Shown here: in pieces, positions 1-9,290 of the stretch
Position numbering within the stretch: the stretch's first letter is position 1
Layout of the letters: every line of letters begins with the position of its first letter
Source of the DNA: Alloprevotella sp. OH1205_COT-284
Lineage (GTDB): Bacteria; Bacteroidota; Bacteroidia; Bacteroidales; Bacteroidaceae
Direction of reading: 5' to 3'
Assembly: GCF_003859795.1 (NCBI RefSeq)
Contig: NZ_RQYI01000004.1
Location: forward strand, 1 to 64,000
Length of the DNA stretch: 64,000 bases
Program-made: the position numbers and the translations under genes
The notes under the pieces: model-generated
Seen by the model: only the letters and a program-made list of their open reading frames with translations
What the model was told of the DNA's origin: nothing
Databases searched by the model: none

Positions 1-135
1 GACCAAGACAAAAACTCGATTTTGAAACACCTAAATCGGAGTTCTACAAAAGAATATCATAATTTTGCACTTGCTGGTTGACTCTACGGCGGAATCAACA
101 AAATATAACTCTACAATTTTTCAAATTTTCAAAGA

Positions 136-753
136 TCAAACAGAAAAAAGGCCAAACAGTTCTCCATCGATCATATCGGTGATTTTACGGAAATCATCGG
201 GATTATTCTCAAACTTCAAATTATCTCCGTCTACAATGATCAATCTGCCGTTATAAGTGGAAATCCACTTGTCGTACAGTTCGTTAAGTCCTTGCAGATA
301 GTCTATGCGCATGGTTTTCTCGAAATCCCGTCCGCGTTTTTCTATTTGTGCGACCAAATTGGGAATGGTAGATTTGATGTAAATCATCAAATCGGGCAGT
401 TCGACCAAAGACATCATTAAGTCAAACAAGTCGGTGTAGTTCGCGAAATCTCGTTCGCTCATCATGCCCATTTTATGCAAATTCGGAGCGAAGATACGCG
501 CATCTTCAAATATAGTTCTGTCTTGAATGATGCTCTCTTGGCTTTTGCCGATGGCCACCACATCTTTGAAACGTTTATTGAGGAAATAAATTTGCAGATT
601 AAACGCCCATCGATTCATATCTTCATAGAAATCTTCGAGATAAGGGTTAAAATCCACCGGTTCAAACAACGGTTTCCAATTATAATGTTTGGCCAACATT
701 TTAGTCAGTGTGGTCTTTCCGCTTCCGATATTTCCGGCTATGGCTATATGCAT
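136..753 (-). CDS. deoxynucleoside kinase (paralogue 1)
   Basis: A 205-residue protein of the deoxynucleoside kinase family, which phosphorylates salvaged deoxynucleosides with a nucleoside triphosphate in the cytosol. The P-loop GNIGSGKT lies at residues 7-14, the likely catalytic Glu is E31 (FEP), the family Asp-Arg pair is D78-R79 (QDRT), and the arginine-rich lid is around 138-148 (EKRGRDFEKTM). Length is normal for the bacterial family. It lies 125 bases downstream of a clear paralogue on the same strand, and the two probably share a transcript and split substrates (in other bacteria such pairs divide purine and pyrimidine deoxynucleosides). Which base each prefers cannot be read from the sequence. 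Confidence 0.93.
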   Translation of the reverse strand: MHIAIAGNIGSGKTTLTKMLAKHYNWKPLFEPVDFNPYLEDFYEDMNRWAFNLQIYFLNKRFKDVVAIGKSQESIIQDRTIFEDARIFAPNLHKMGMMSERDFANYTDLFDLMMSLVELPDLMIYIKSTIPNLVAQIEKRGRDFEKTMRIDYLQGLNELYDKWISTYNGRLIIVDGDNLKFENNPDDFRKITDMIDGELFGLFSV

Positions 754-783
754 AGTGTGATATGTTTGGAGAAATAATTTGTT

Positions 784-870
784 TTACTTAATGTCATCTT
801 CTACTTGCGTGGCAGGATGTTCCGTATTTTCCGATTCCACAAAAGTGTCATGAAAACCGAAACGTATCAT
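784..870 (-). CDS. possible 28-residue small ORF between the two kinase genes
   Basis: A small frame with an ATG start fills most of the gap between the two deoxynucleoside kinase genes. It begins 8 bases after the stop of the upstream paralogue and would encode a 28-residue acidic peptide starting MIRFGFHDTF and ending VEDDIK. I recognise no family. It could be translated by coupling to the upstream gene, or be a chance frame. The only support is its tight fit in the gap. Confidence 0.2.
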   Translation of the reverse strand: MIRFGFHDTFVESENTEHPATQVEDDIK

Positions 871-878
871 CTTCCTCT

Positions 879-1505
879 CTATGTCGTTGTTGAAAAGAGA
901 CCGAAGAGTTCCGCATCAATCAAGTCAATGATGCCGGAGAAGTCTTTGGGATTGTGTTGGTAGTCCAGATGATCGACTTCTATGACCAATACTTTTCCCG
1001 GATACTTGTTGAAGATAAAGTTTTCATATCTGCGATTTAGGTTTTCGAGATATTCGATAGGCATTGTTTGTTCATAATCCCGCCCGCGCTTTTGAATGTT
1101 GCTCACCAAGTGCGGTACGGATGCACGCAGATAAATCATCAAATCGGGAGCATCCACAATGGAGGTCATAATGCCGAACAACTCCATATAAGTTTCAAAA
1201 TCTCGCTCATTGAGATTTCCCATGTCTCTATTGTTTTCTGAAAAGACATGGACTCCTTCGAAAATACTCCGATCTTGCACCACTGTTTTTTCACAGTGTG
1301 CAATAGAGAGCACGTCTTTGAATCTTTCTTTCAAAAAGAAAATCTCCAAGTTGAACGCCCATCTCTTCATATCTTCGTAGAAAACGTCCAAATAAGGGTT
1401 TTGAGCCACTGTCTCGAACTTGGGCGTCCACCCATAATGCTTGGCGAGCATGGTGGTCAAGGTGGTTTTTCCGCTACCGATATTTCCTGCTATGGCGATA
1501 TGCAT
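879..1505 (-). CDS. deoxynucleoside kinase (paralogue 2)
   Basis: A 208-residue deoxynucleoside kinase, clearly paralogous to the gene just downstream: both start MHIAIAGNIGSGKTTLT and both end with a DAELFGLFS/DGELFGLFS-like tail. It has the P-loop at residues 7-14, the catalytic-type Glu in FETV, the DRS motif (VVQDRSIFE) and the lid segment KRGRDYEQTM. It is first in the pair. A TAATTTTG element on the minus strand (1605-1612) about 100 bases upstream could be its -7 box, but no good -33 partner is visible. With the neighbouring Tsx-like channel and uracil/xanthine-type permease it suggests a nucleoside salvage region. Confidence 0.93.
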   Translation of the reverse strand: MHIAIAGNIGSGKTTLTTMLAKHYGWTPKFETVAQNPYLDVFYEDMKRWAFNLEIFFLKERFKDVLSIAHCEKTVVQDRSIFEGVHVFSENNRDMGNLNERDFETYMELFGIMTSIVDAPDLMIYLRASVPHLVSNIQKRGRDYEQTMPIEYLENLNRRYENFIFNKYPGKVLVIEVDHLDYQHNPKDFSGIIDLIDAELFGLFSTTT

Positions 1506-1843
1506 AAGTGTTTTTAGAGAATTACGTTATTGCCGTTTTCAACAATCAAGGATAAAAAGCGAGCTCTTCGAGTGGCAAAGCGTAGCAATATGTGAAATTT
1601 GACGCAAAATTACATATAAATCGAGAAAACGGAGGCGTTTATTTCTGTTTTTTTTGAAACTCGTCTTTCTTTTCTTCGGTAGCCATGAGAAAACACGCTC
1701 CTCAAAAATCCACAAGAACACCCTATCGACAATCTTTTGTGAAGTAGATTCCGTAGTTTCTTCCCCGCCTCATGACATAGGCTATCGGAGAAACCCTAAT
1801 ACACGGCTGTCAGGCCGTAGGACGGTTGTCATGAGCGGAAGAT
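1506..1843. other. intergenic region, no gene seen
   Basis: This 338-base gap lies between the upstream deoxynucleoside kinase and the end of the Tsx-like gene. Apart from a possible minus-strand -7 box at 1605-1612 I see nothing I can support. The open frames in it are short and show no family features. Confidence 0.5.
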
Positions 1844-2554
1844 TTAGAAAGTCCATTTCGCGCCCAATGTGGGGATGAAATAAAACGTGTTGTCTTGATG
1901 CACGAAGTTGCGAGAGATTTCCACTTCTCCTCCCAAACTCAAATTGAAGTTTTTGTCCATTCCGGACATGTGATTGAAGTTCACCCAAAATTGCGGTTCC
2001 GACAAAAAGACGTTGATGGCATTTCCGGTGGCAAAGCTCCGGTCATTCCAGCAGTCGGCAAAGCCACTAAATGTAAAGAGCCCCTTTTCAAAATTCCAAT
2101 ACCAAGTACTTGTGATTTGCCAAGAGGCTTTGTTTTTCGTCTTCGTCAGATGTTTATACATGGGGGTGATTGTAAACCCTTTGGAAAAATCGGGAGCGTT
2201 CCAAGCATAAGTCAGCCCTGCGAGGTAGGCATCTTTAATGGGAAAATCTTTTGATATTCCGCCGTTGTATTCCAAATGAACGTTGAAAGGTGTTTTCCGA
2301 ATGTTGAATTCACGAGCGATTTCCCAATAGGCCAAATTGATCTCGTCCGACTTATAATTCATATCCACGAAGAAGAACGTATTTCCCCATTTGTCAGGGC
2401 GAAACATTTCGAGTGTGGTAGTGAGGCTTTCACGGTCTTTGAATTTATTTCCGTTATGCCCGAAGTCATAATGGACTTGAAGGTTTTGAGCTTCTGCGGA
2501 TATGTTGAAACCAAACGATGCCAGTAGCAGGAAAAGAAAGTAAATCTTTTTCAT
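1844..2554 (-). CDS. Tsx-like outer-membrane nucleoside channel (DUF5020-type)
   Basis: A 236-residue exported protein. I place the start at 2554, where MKKIYFLFLLLASFGFNISAEAQ forms a normal signal peptide; the frame is open further upstream, but that part is not signal-like and runs into uraA. The mature part has alternating hydrophobic and aromatic strands and an aromatic C-terminus (LGAKWTF), as expected of an outer-membrane beta-barrel, and resembles the nucleoside-specific channel (Tsx/DUF5020) families. Its position after a nucleobase permease gene and beside two deoxynucleoside kinases supports a role in nucleoside passage across the outer membrane. The substrate is inferred. Confidence 0.7.
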   Translation of the reverse strand: MKKIYFLFLLLASFGFNISAEAQNLQVHYDFGHNGNKFKDRESLTTTLEMFRPDKWGNTFFFVDMNYKSDEINLAYWEIAREFNIRKTPFNVHLEYNGGISKDFPIKDAYLAGLTYAWNAPDFSKGFTITPMYKHLTKTKNKASWQITSTWYWNFEKGLFTFSGFADCWNDRSFATGNAINVFLSEPQFWVNFNHMSGMDKNFNLSLGGEVEISRNFVHQDNTFYFIPTLGAKWTF

Positions 2555-2649
2555 AAAATTGAGGTGTAATGAGTGAATTAAAAAAGCTGATGTGAGAGTT
2601 TTCAAAGACTCATCACATGGTTGAAAGAAAGCAACAGAATGTCGTGAGG

Positions 2650-3903
2650 TCAATCAACGGACGATGCGGAGTTCTCTTTTTCGGCCGCAGTTGTTTCCGG
2701 TGTTTTCAAATCGGCCGGCGTTTCGGGCAGGATCAGATTGAGCACAACCGCCACAATGGCCGAAACCCCGATACCTTGAAGAGCAAACTCTCCCATTTTG
2801 AACATGACCCCGCCTATCCCCGTTGTAAGAGTTACGGAAATGATGACCATGTTGCGCGCACTGCCCAAATTTACCTTGCTGTTCAACAGACTCGAAATTC
2901 CGGCTCCGGCAATACTGCCGAAAAGCAACAACATGATACCTCCGAGAATGGCCTCGTCTATGCTGCGCAAGAGGGCACTCACTTTGCCAATCATGGCAAA
3001 AACAATGGCCGTAACGGCGGCGATGCGCATCACTACGGGAGCCGTAACTTTTGTGAGCGACATGGCACCGGTTACTTCGGAATAAGTTGTGACGGGAGGC
3101 CCGCCCACTATCGAGGCAAACAAACATGCCAGTCCGTCGCCAAACATTGTGCGGTGCAGCCCCGGATCTTTCACGAAATTCTTGCCCGCCACATTATTTA
3201 CCACGTAAATATCGCCGATATGCTCGATGACGGGGGCTATGGCGACAGGAATCATAAACAAAATCGGACGCCAATCCCAATTGTCGGGCAGATGCAATCG
3301 GGGAAAAGCAATCCATTCTGCCGCGCGAACGCTTGACAGATCCACATCGAAAAACAAGAAATCGGCAAAATACCCCACCACGATACCGCAAAAAATGGGT
3401 ATGAGTTTCAGTAAGCCTTTCGTGTAAAGAGATACGACAACGGCTGTGCCCAAGGCGACCACGGCCAACAACCAATTGGAGGAAGACATTTTGACGGCTG
3501 CCGAAGATAAAGATAGGCCGATGAGCATGATGACGGGGCCGATGACGACAGGAGGAAACAAGCGGTTTAGAAATTTGGTGCCAAAAGCCTTGATCAAGAT
3601 CGCTGCAAGAAAATAAACCAAAGCCACACCGATGATGCCCAAGAGAACGCCCGAAAGCCCATAGAGTTCGGTGCCGACTTTGAGCGGAGCAATAAAAGCA
3701 AAACTACTTCCCAAGAAAATTGGCACTTTTCCTTTGGAAACAAAGTGGAATAGCAATGTGCCCATGCCGGCCGAAAACAAAGCCACAGAGGGATCCAGGC
3801 CGACGAGAAGAGGAACAAGCACCGTGGCCCCGAAAGCAACGAAGAGATACTGCACTCCGACTATGGTTTTTCGAAAGGGAGAGAGGGTGAGCGATTCGGA
3901 CAT
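2650..3903 (-). CDS. uraA: uracil/xanthine permease, NCS2 family (UraA-like)
   Basis: A 417-residue inner-membrane protein of the NCS2 nucleobase:cation symporter family with about 14 hydrophobic segments. Substrate-site motifs of UraA-type carriers are recognisable: an acidic residue in the PVIEHIGD segment (E227) and a second Glu in VTTYSEVTG (E276). Length is normal. Sequence resembles uracil permeases more than the purine carriers, but specificity is inferred. A minus-strand TAATTTTG at 3930-3937 lies 26 bases upstream and is a plausible -7 box. The Tsx-like gene follows 95 bases downstream, so the pair could carry nucleobases or nucleosides across both membranes. Confidence 0.88.
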   Translation of the reverse strand: MSESLTLSPFRKTIVGVQYLFVAFGATVLVPLLVGLDPSVALFSAGMGTLLFHFVSKGKVPIFLGSSFAFIAPLKVGTELYGLSGVLLGIIGVALVYFLAAILIKAFGTKFLNRLFPPVVIGPVIMLIGLSLSSAAVKMSSSNWLLAVVALGTAVVVSLYTKGLLKLIPIFCGIVVGYFADFLFFDVDLSSVRAAEWIAFPRLHLPDNWDWRPILFMIPVAIAPVIEHIGDIYVVNNVAGKNFVKDPGLHRTMFGDGLACLFASIVGGPPVTTYSEVTGAMSLTKVTAPVVMRIAAVTAIVFAMIGKVSALLRSIDEAILGGIMLLLFGSIAGAGISSLLNSKVNLGSARNMVIISVTLTTGIGGVMFKMGEFALQGIGVSAIVAVVLNLILPETPADLKTPETTAAEKENSASSVD

Positions 3904-4260
3904 AGAAAGCAGATTTTGATTTTCGGCTGCAAAATTACAACCACATTTCGGTTACACTAAATTTTATATGCTTTTTCTTTCTTCTACAAGCAAGTGAGGC
4001 TTGGTTTTGATACCACGAGTTGCTTTATGAAGAAAAGCGATGCGATTTCCGGGGCATATTCGCTTCGCCGATCGTTTTCGAGGAAGAGAGGGAGAAAAAA
4101 CAAATCTCGGAAAATTTACCACTGCTTGCCATATTCACTTTTCATAGCTTGACGGAGTCGTGCTATTGGGGTTGGAAAAACAAAACAAGGTTTTGCCGTT
4201 CACCGATTTATTGGTATTTTTGTGGGCAGAACAAAACTTCAAGAAACAACTTAAAGAATT
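3904..4260. other. divergent promoter region between uraA and pfp
   Basis: This 357-base gap separates two divergent genes. It holds a probable -7 box for uraA near 3930 and a well-formed promoter for the phosphofructokinase gene at 4192-4222. I see no gene in it. Confidence 0.6.
4192..4222 (+). promoter_or_regulatory. Bacteroidetes-type promoter of pfp
   Basis: TTTG at 4192-4195, a 19-base spacer, then TATTTTTG at 4215-4222 match the Bacteroidetes housekeeping promoter exactly. Transcription would start near 4229, giving a leader of about 30 bases before the pfp ATG at 4261. Confidence 0.75.
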
Positions 4261-5901
4261 ATGAAAAAAAGCGCATTGCAAATTGCTCGTGCCGGCTATC
4301 AGCCCAAACTTCCCGCAGGCCTTCGTGGCAACGTGAAAATCGTAGAAGGTGCTCCTACGCAGAGTGTGGATAACCAAGACGAGATTAAAGCTCTTTTCCC
4401 CAACACCTACGGCATGCCTCTTGTGAACTTCGAACCTACGGACGAAACAAAAGAATATGCCCCGATCAATATCGGCATCATCCTTTCGGGCGGTCAGGCT
4501 CCCGGCGGCCACAATGTGATTTGCGGCCTCTATGACGGCTTGAAAAAACAAAACCCGGCTTCAAAGCTCTACGGCTTTTTGATGGGCCCCGGCGGCTTGG
4601 TAGATCACAACTACCTTGAAATGACCGATGAACTCATTGACGAATATCGCAACACCGGCGGTTTCGACATGATCGGTTCCGGCCGCACTAAACTCGAAGC
4701 CGAAACTCAATTTGAGAAAGGTCTTGAAATCATTCGTCGTTTGGGTATCAACGCCATCGTCATCATCGGTGGAGACGACTCCAACACCAATGCCTGCGTA
4801 TTGGCCGAATATTATGCAGCCAAGAAGTATGGCGTGCAGGTCATCGGTTGCCCCAAAACCATTGACGGCGACTTGAAGAACGATCAGATAGAAACTTCTT
4901 TCGGTTTCGACACAGCTTGCAAAACCTATGCGGAAGTTATCGGAAACATCCAACGTGACGCCAACTCCGCACGCAAATACTGGCACTTCATCAAGCTCAT
5001 GGGCCGTTCGGCATCGCACATCGCACTCGAATGCGCTCTCCAAGTTCAACCCAACATCTGCCTCATCTCCGAAGAGGTTGAAGCCAAAGAGCAAAGTCTT
5101 GACGATGTCGTGACCTACATCGCCGAAGTCGTGGCCAAACGTGCAGCCGCAGGCAACAACTTTGGTACGATCCTCATCCCCGAAGGGCTGATCGAATTCA
5201 TACCTTCACTCAAAAAACTCATCGCAGAGCTTAACGACCTTCTTTCCACGCCCGAAGCCGGCACCGTCACTGCCGCCGAACAACGTGCCTGGGTACTTGG
5301 CAAACTTTCTGCCGAAAATGCCGCTATCTATGCTTCGCTTCCGGAAGGAGTGGCCAAGCAATTGACTGCCGAGCGCGACCCTCACGGAAATGTGCAAGTG
5401 TCGCTCATCGAAACCGAAAAACTTCTCAGCGAAATGGTGGCCGAAAAACTGGCCGCCTGGAAAGCCGAAGGCAAATATGTCGGCAAGTTCGCTCCTCTGC
5501 ACCACTTCTTCGGCTACGAAGGTCGTTGTGCCGCCCCCTCCAATTTCGATGCAGACTACTGCTACGCCCTTGGTGCTTCGGCCGCACAGCTCGTGGCCAA
5601 CGGTAAGACCGGCTACATGGCCATCGTCAAAAACACTACCGCTCCTGCCGAACAATGGATTGCCGGCGGTGTGCCCATTACGATGATGATGAACATGGAG
5701 CGTCGCCACGGTGAGATGAAGCCCGTGATCCGCAAGGCACTCGTAGAACTCGACGGTGCACCTTTCAAAGCCTTTGCCGCCAAGCGCGACGAATGGGCCG
5801 AACAAACCGCATTCATCTATCCCGGCCCGATCCAATATTGGGGACCGACAGAAGTTTGCGACCAATGCACCCAAACGCTTGCCTTGGAGCAGTCCAAATA
5901 A
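4261..5901 (+). CDS. pfp: pyrophosphate-dependent 6-phosphofructokinase
   Basis: A 546-residue phosphofructokinase of the long, pyrophosphate-using class, which interconverts fructose 6-phosphate and fructose 1,6-bisphosphate reversibly using PPi. Two diagnostic sites are visible: GGDDS at residues 170-174, where an Asp replaces the Gly needed for ATP binding, and PKTIDGDL at 198-205, with the Lys typical of PPi enzymes. The window also carries an ATP-type enzyme at 13639 with the opposite residues at both sites. The gene has its own promoter and a strong terminator (6034-6081), so it appears monocistronic. Confidence 0.96.
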   Translation: MKKSALQIARAGYQPKLPAGLRGNVKIVEGAPTQSVDNQDEIKALFPNTYGMPLVNFEPTDETKEYAPINIGIILSGGQAPGGHNVICGLYDGLKKQNPASKLYGFLMGPGGLVDHNYLEMTDELIDEYRNTGGFDMIGSGRTKLEAETQFEKGLEIIRRLGINAIVIIGGDDSNTNACVLAEYYAAKKYGVQVIGCPKTIDGDLKNDQIETSFGFDTACKTYAEVIGNIQRDANSARKYWHFIKLMGRSASHIALECALQVQPNICLISEEVEAKEQSLDDVVTYIAEVVAKRAAAGNNFGTILIPEGLIEFIPSLKKLIAELNDLLSTPEAGTVTAAEQRAWVLGKLSAENAAIYASLPEGVAKQLTAERDPHGNVQVSLIETEKLLSEMVAEKLAAWKAEGKYVGKFAPLHHFFGYEGRCAAPSNFDADYCYALGASAAQLVANGKTGYMAIVKNTTAPAEQWIAGGVPITMMMNMERRHGEMKPVIRKALVELDGAPFKAFAAKRDEWAEQTAFIYPGPIQYWGPTEVCDQCTQTLALEQSK

Positions 5902-6033
5902 TCAGCTTGTCAATACGCCCCTCTTTCCACGTAGGAAAATGGAGGAAAACGACATTTTCCGATTAGAGAGAGTGGAATATAAAATCAAACTTCAACAAAC
6001 AGCTCGCTGTATGTTGCAACTCACATAAAAATC

Positions 6034-6081
6034 GGAGTGCGATTTATTGGATGATGTTCCAATAAATCGTGCTCCTTTTAT
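6034..6081 (+). terminator. strong rho-independent terminator after pfp
   Basis: An 18-base-pair stem (6034-6051 with 6058-6075, two G-U pairs, six-base loop) is followed by a T-rich tract. It lies about 130 bases after the pfp stop. The next gene's ATG begins only 10 bases beyond the stem. Confidence 0.85.
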
Positions 6082-6084
6082 TTT

Positions 6085-6981
6085 ATGACTAAATCCGGCT
6101 CTTCTTCTACCCATAACGGTTCCAAACGTCGCCCGGTCAAAAGGCGCACTCCTGCAAAACGTCGCGGAAATAAAAAAACGCAACTTTCGTGGGCCGAACG
6201 CTCATTCGGGCATTCCTACAAGCGCGTGTTCGGAGTGGGAGCCATTTTGATAATCATCGTTTATGCTTTTATCTTCTATAAATACTTTGTTTCTCCCTAT
6301 GCCTCTCGTTGGAAAGCACTTTACGGAGAGATCGAATATCCCGCAGGTTACAGCATTCACGGGATTGACGTAAGCCACCACCAAGGAGAAATAGATTGGG
6401 AAAAAGTGGCTCGCGCAAAAATCGCCGGCGAACCGCTTGAATTTGTGATCATCAAAGCGACAGAGGGAAAGAGCTTGTTTGACAGGCATTTCAATGAAAA
6501 CTTCTATCAGGCAGGGCAATATGGCTTAATCAGAGGAGCTTATCATTTTTTTTCTCCATCGGTTTCGGGAGATTTGCAAGCCCGCTACTATATGCGGCAA
6601 GTGCATCTCGACGAGGGAGATTTACCACCGATATTGGATATTGAAATAAAAGGAGGATTGACCACAAAACAACTGCAACGAGAGGCCTTGGAGTGGCTCA
6701 ACGCTCTGGAAAAACGCTACGGGACTCCCCCGATCATCTACACGGGGTTGAAGTTCAAAGAGGCTTATCTGAGCACGCCGGAATTTGACCGTTATCCATT
6801 TTGGATAGCTCATTATTATGTCAAGGAAGTAGGCTATAAAGGCGAATGGAAGTTTTGGCAACACACCGACATCGGACGTGTAGACGGCATTGAAGGGGCC
6901 GTGGATCTGAATATCTACAACGGATCTATGTACGATTTGCGTAAACTTACGATCGGCAACAACGAAGAGCCCACCGAGTAA
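6085..6981 (+). CDS. membrane-anchored GH25 lysozyme
   Basis: A 298-residue protein with a very basic cytosolic N-terminus (residues 1-45), one transmembrane segment (about 48-68, VFGVGAILIIIVYAFIFYKY) and a GH25 muramidase domain from about residue 90. The family opening motif GIDVSHHQG is at 93-101 and the catalytic-type acidic cluster is in PPILDIEIKGG. GH25 enzymes cleave the beta-1,4 bond between N-acetylmuramic acid and N-acetylglucosamine in peptidoglycan; the topology puts the domain in the periplasm. The start codon is 10 bases beyond the pfp terminator stem and I see no promoter between them, so transcription may depend on read-through or a weak site. Confidence 0.9.
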   Translation: MTKSGSSSTHNGSKRRPVKRRTPAKRRGNKKTQLSWAERSFGHSYKRVFGVGAILIIIVYAFIFYKYFVSPYASRWKALYGEIEYPAGYSIHGIDVSHHQGEIDWEKVARAKIAGEPLEFVIIKATEGKSLFDRHFNENFYQAGQYGLIRGAYHFFSPSVSGDLQARYYMRQVHLDEGDLPPILDIEIKGGLTTKQLQREALEWLNALEKRYGTPPIIYTGLKFKEAYLSTPEFDRYPFWIAHYYVKEVGYKGEWKFWQHTDIGRVDGIEGAVDLNIYNGSMYDLRKLTIGNNEEPTE

Positions 6982-7120
6982 AGACCTCTTATCAACATGC
7001 AAAGAATTGCCGAGCGTATGAAATAGGCCGACGACACCTTTGTCATCGTGAAGGCAATAGAACTTCGTTGAAAATCTTGCTCCGTCTTATCCGTTTGGGA
7101 AAAGGTGGGAAGGAGGCGAA

Positions 7121-7181
7121 AAAAAGGTAACGAGTAGAAAATTTCAGGTCTGATCCGGAAAATTCTACTCGTTACCTTTTT
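7121..7181. repeat. TAACGAGTAGAA hairpin repeat, copy 1
   Basis: A perfect 19-base-pair inverted repeat: AAAAAGGTAACGAGTAGAA at 7121-7139 pairs with 7163-7181 across a 23-base loop. The A-run on the left and T-run on the right let it act as a terminator for either strand. Related copies lie at 22028-22080 and 57124-57184. Confidence 0.85.
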
Positions 7182-7295
7182 ATTATGGATGTCCGGCAAA
7201 CTTCAAAACCGCGAAGTTCTTTCTCGCCCTCCTTATCCCTCGTCAAACATGATTTTTAGGAGAGGATGGCTCGTTATGTATCTCCTATGATCATT

Positions 7296-7615
7296 TGGTA
7301 AAATCGTCGAAAAACATACACTACCCTTTTCATGTTGCTGAATTTCAGAAAGATATAGATGTATGAAGAGCTACTTGCCTATATACATTGAAAGAGGATA
7401 AGTCTATGATACACAGATAAAAAACGTATGTAGGCTGATTTTCTCAAAACCTACACTGCCTACATGGGAGATTTCGAGCCTTTTTGCACGACTTCCCGCT
7501 GCAATGTGTAGAATGTAAGAGCGAATGTAGTTTGTTTGTAGTGTTGTCTACATTCGCAACAATCTATATTCCTGCGATTTAAGAAGGATCGTGTAGACAA
7601 TGTAGACAAAAAGAA
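7296..7615 (-). repeat. degenerate dispersed repeat, copy A
   Basis: On the minus strand this stretch aligns with 23036-23340 on the plus strand. The clearest shared blocks are TGTTGCGAATGTAGACAA (minus strand of about 7544-7562, plus strand from 23090) and ATGTAGGCAGTGTAGGTTTT (minus of about 7446-7465, plus from 23175). A further block reading ATGTATGTTTTTC-like lies at the far end. No open frame is conserved between copies. Confidence 0.6.
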
Positions 7616-8146
7616 GAAAAATCCTTGATAGGGGTTGAATGTTGCTTTTCTCACGAAGACTTGCCCCGGATTTTCTTCGGCTTGTCCGGATTTTCATGGA
7701 GGCCTCCGAAAAAACGATTCAACGCACGCATGAAAAGCATGATAATGCTGCGGGCTCTTCGAGTTCTAAACGCTGCACCCTCGGTTTGGGGTTGTCTGAA
7801 AAAAATATTCCGAACCAAATGTGTTTTGCCTTGATTTGCGAAAAAGAAGTCGTTTTTGAAAAACTCCCGCCAATCGCTCGAAATGTGGTTTTAAGGATTT
7901 GAGTATCAGCATGGTGAACTTTCCGTTTAAGTTTACTGGCCGAAAACAGGCAGATGGCTGAATAATAGTTGGTTAGGTTAATTTTTCCATGTAGTACTCA
8001 TGCCGCTTGGCTTGTTTGAAAACGGAGAAGAGGGCAAATCGTAAAGAGAAAATCCATAAAAGCGTGTGTTATAAGACTTTGCTTTTCGGAACGAAAAAAT
8101 CGAGAAAAAAGGTGGAAAAAATCTGTCCAAAAACAGTGAAGAAAAC

Positions 8147-8177
8147 TTTGTTTTTTCCAAATGAAGGGCTAACTTTG
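8147..8177 (+). promoter_or_regulatory. promoter of the HU/SPOR gene, possibly leaderless
   Basis: TTTG at 8147-8150, 19 bases, then TAACTTTG at 8170-8177. The ATG at 8183 begins only six bases after the -7 box, where transcription would be expected to start, so the mRNA may have almost no leader. Confidence 0.75.
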
Positions 8178-8182
8178 CACTC

Positions 8183-9235
8183 ATGATTGAACTCGGCAAA
8201 CATCTTGAAAACTTGCTGTTGGATCATAATTGTGTGATAGTTCCGAACTTAGGAGGGTTTGTTGCACAAGATTGTTCGGCAAGATACATAGAGGAGGAAA
8301 AAATATTTCTTCCTCCTTATCGAAATGTCGCGTTCAATCCATTGTTGCAAATCAATGACGGATTGCTTGCACAAGCCTACATGAAAACCAAAGGCTTGTC
8401 TTATCCCGATACCCTTCGTGTGATAGATGCTGCGGTAGCGGAGTTGAAACGAAGCATTGAGGAGGAGCACGGAGCCGAGTTGAGCGGTATTGGCAAGCTC
8501 AAACTCGGAGCAAACGGGCAATATGACTTCATTCCCGTTTCCGGAGGTATCGTCGCCCCTTCGCTTTATGCGTTGGAGGTTGTGAATCCCACTCCAATCC
8601 GTAAAGACTCGGAAGAAAGATGTGCAACCATAAAACGCAAAAACACGAGTCAGTCGGATTATTACGTTTTACGAATACGAAAAACGTTCTTTCACTCCGT
8701 CGTGGCTGCCATTGTCGTTTTTTTCTCTTTCTTTTGGGCGGTACCTCTCAATAATCATTCATCAATGACGGGTGTAATGGAGGCGCGCATGTTTGAGAAT
8801 TTCACGGGATTTGTCGTTGCCAAGCAAAAGTCTGCCTGTGCAGCTTCTGCATCACGCCCTTCTCTCGATACTCTTCGCGTTAAAGTCTCTCCTTTTCCTG
8901 CTGTTAAGGAGAAGACAGACACTGTTGCAAATGACAACAAAGGGAACGCGCAGACAGCAGAAGCAAATACCGAAACGATTGAACAAGCAGCTATTCAAGA
9001 GAATACACCTACTTATTTAATTGTTTTGGCAAGCCAAGTGTCTAAAAAAGGGGCGAAAGACCTGATACGGCAACTTTCTGAAAAAGGATTGCACGAAGCA
9101 GTCATACATAGGCATAAAAACATTACTCGTGTGGTCTTTGGGAAGTATTCTTCTTATCGAAACGCGTATGCCCAATTAGCCAAACTTCGCGGTTCGGAGC
9201 CTGCATTTCGTGAAGCTTGGATTTTGAAACTGTAA
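8183..9235 (+). CDS. HU-like (CCDC81-type) and SPOR domain membrane protein
   Basis: A 350-residue protein with three parts. Residues 1 to about 135 look like the two HU-related domains of the bacterial HU-CCDC81 family (MIELGKHLENLLLDHNCVIV, then an alpha-helical stretch and SGIGKLKLG). One transmembrane segment is at about 169-188. After a low-complexity linker, residues from about 273 form a SPOR domain (YLIVLASQVSKKGAKDLIRQ onward), which in known proteins binds denuded septal peptidoglycan. The layout puts the DNA-binding-like part in the cytosol and SPOR in the periplasm, suggesting a link between nucleoid and division site. The function is inferred. It heads a co-directional group. Confidence 0.8.
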   Translation: MIELGKHLENLLLDHNCVIVPNLGGFVAQDCSARYIEEEKIFLPPYRNVAFNPLLQINDGLLAQAYMKTKGLSYPDTLRVIDAAVAELKRSIEEEHGAELSGIGKLKLGANGQYDFIPVSGGIVAPSLYALEVVNPTPIRKDSEERCATIKRKNTSQSDYYVLRIRKTFFHSVVAAIVVFFSFFWAVPLNNHSSMTGVMEARMFENFTGFVVAKQKSACAASASRPSLDTLRVKVSPFPAVKEKTDTVANDNKGNAQTAEANTETIEQAAIQENTPTYLIVLASQVSKKGAKDLIRQLSEKGLHEAVIHRHKNITRVVFGKYSSYRNAYAQLAKLRGSEPAFREAWILKL

Positions 9236-9242
9236 ACTTTCA

Positions 9243-9270
9243 CCTCACGTTTGTGACACGTGGGGCTTTT
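9243..9270 (+). terminator. possible weak terminator after the HU/SPOR gene
   Basis: An 8-base-pair stem (9243-9250 with 9258-9265, one G-U pair) is followed by CTTTTCTATTTT. It sits in the 55-base gap before the FHA gene and may reduce read-through. Confidence 0.4.
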
Positions 9271-9290
9271 CTATTTTCCTTATTTTTCTT

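Larger units (their letters stand above)
6982..8146. other. long non-coding region with hairpin and dispersed repeats
   Basis: About 1.2 kb without a convincing gene. It holds the TAACGAGTAGAA hairpin at 7121-7181, one degenerate copy of a roughly 300-base repeat (about 7296-7615, inverted relative to the copy near 23.0-23.3 kb), and A/T-rich sequence leading to the promoter at 8147. Short open frames here (for example at 7460-7654 and 7625-7834) resemble no family. Confidence 0.6.
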
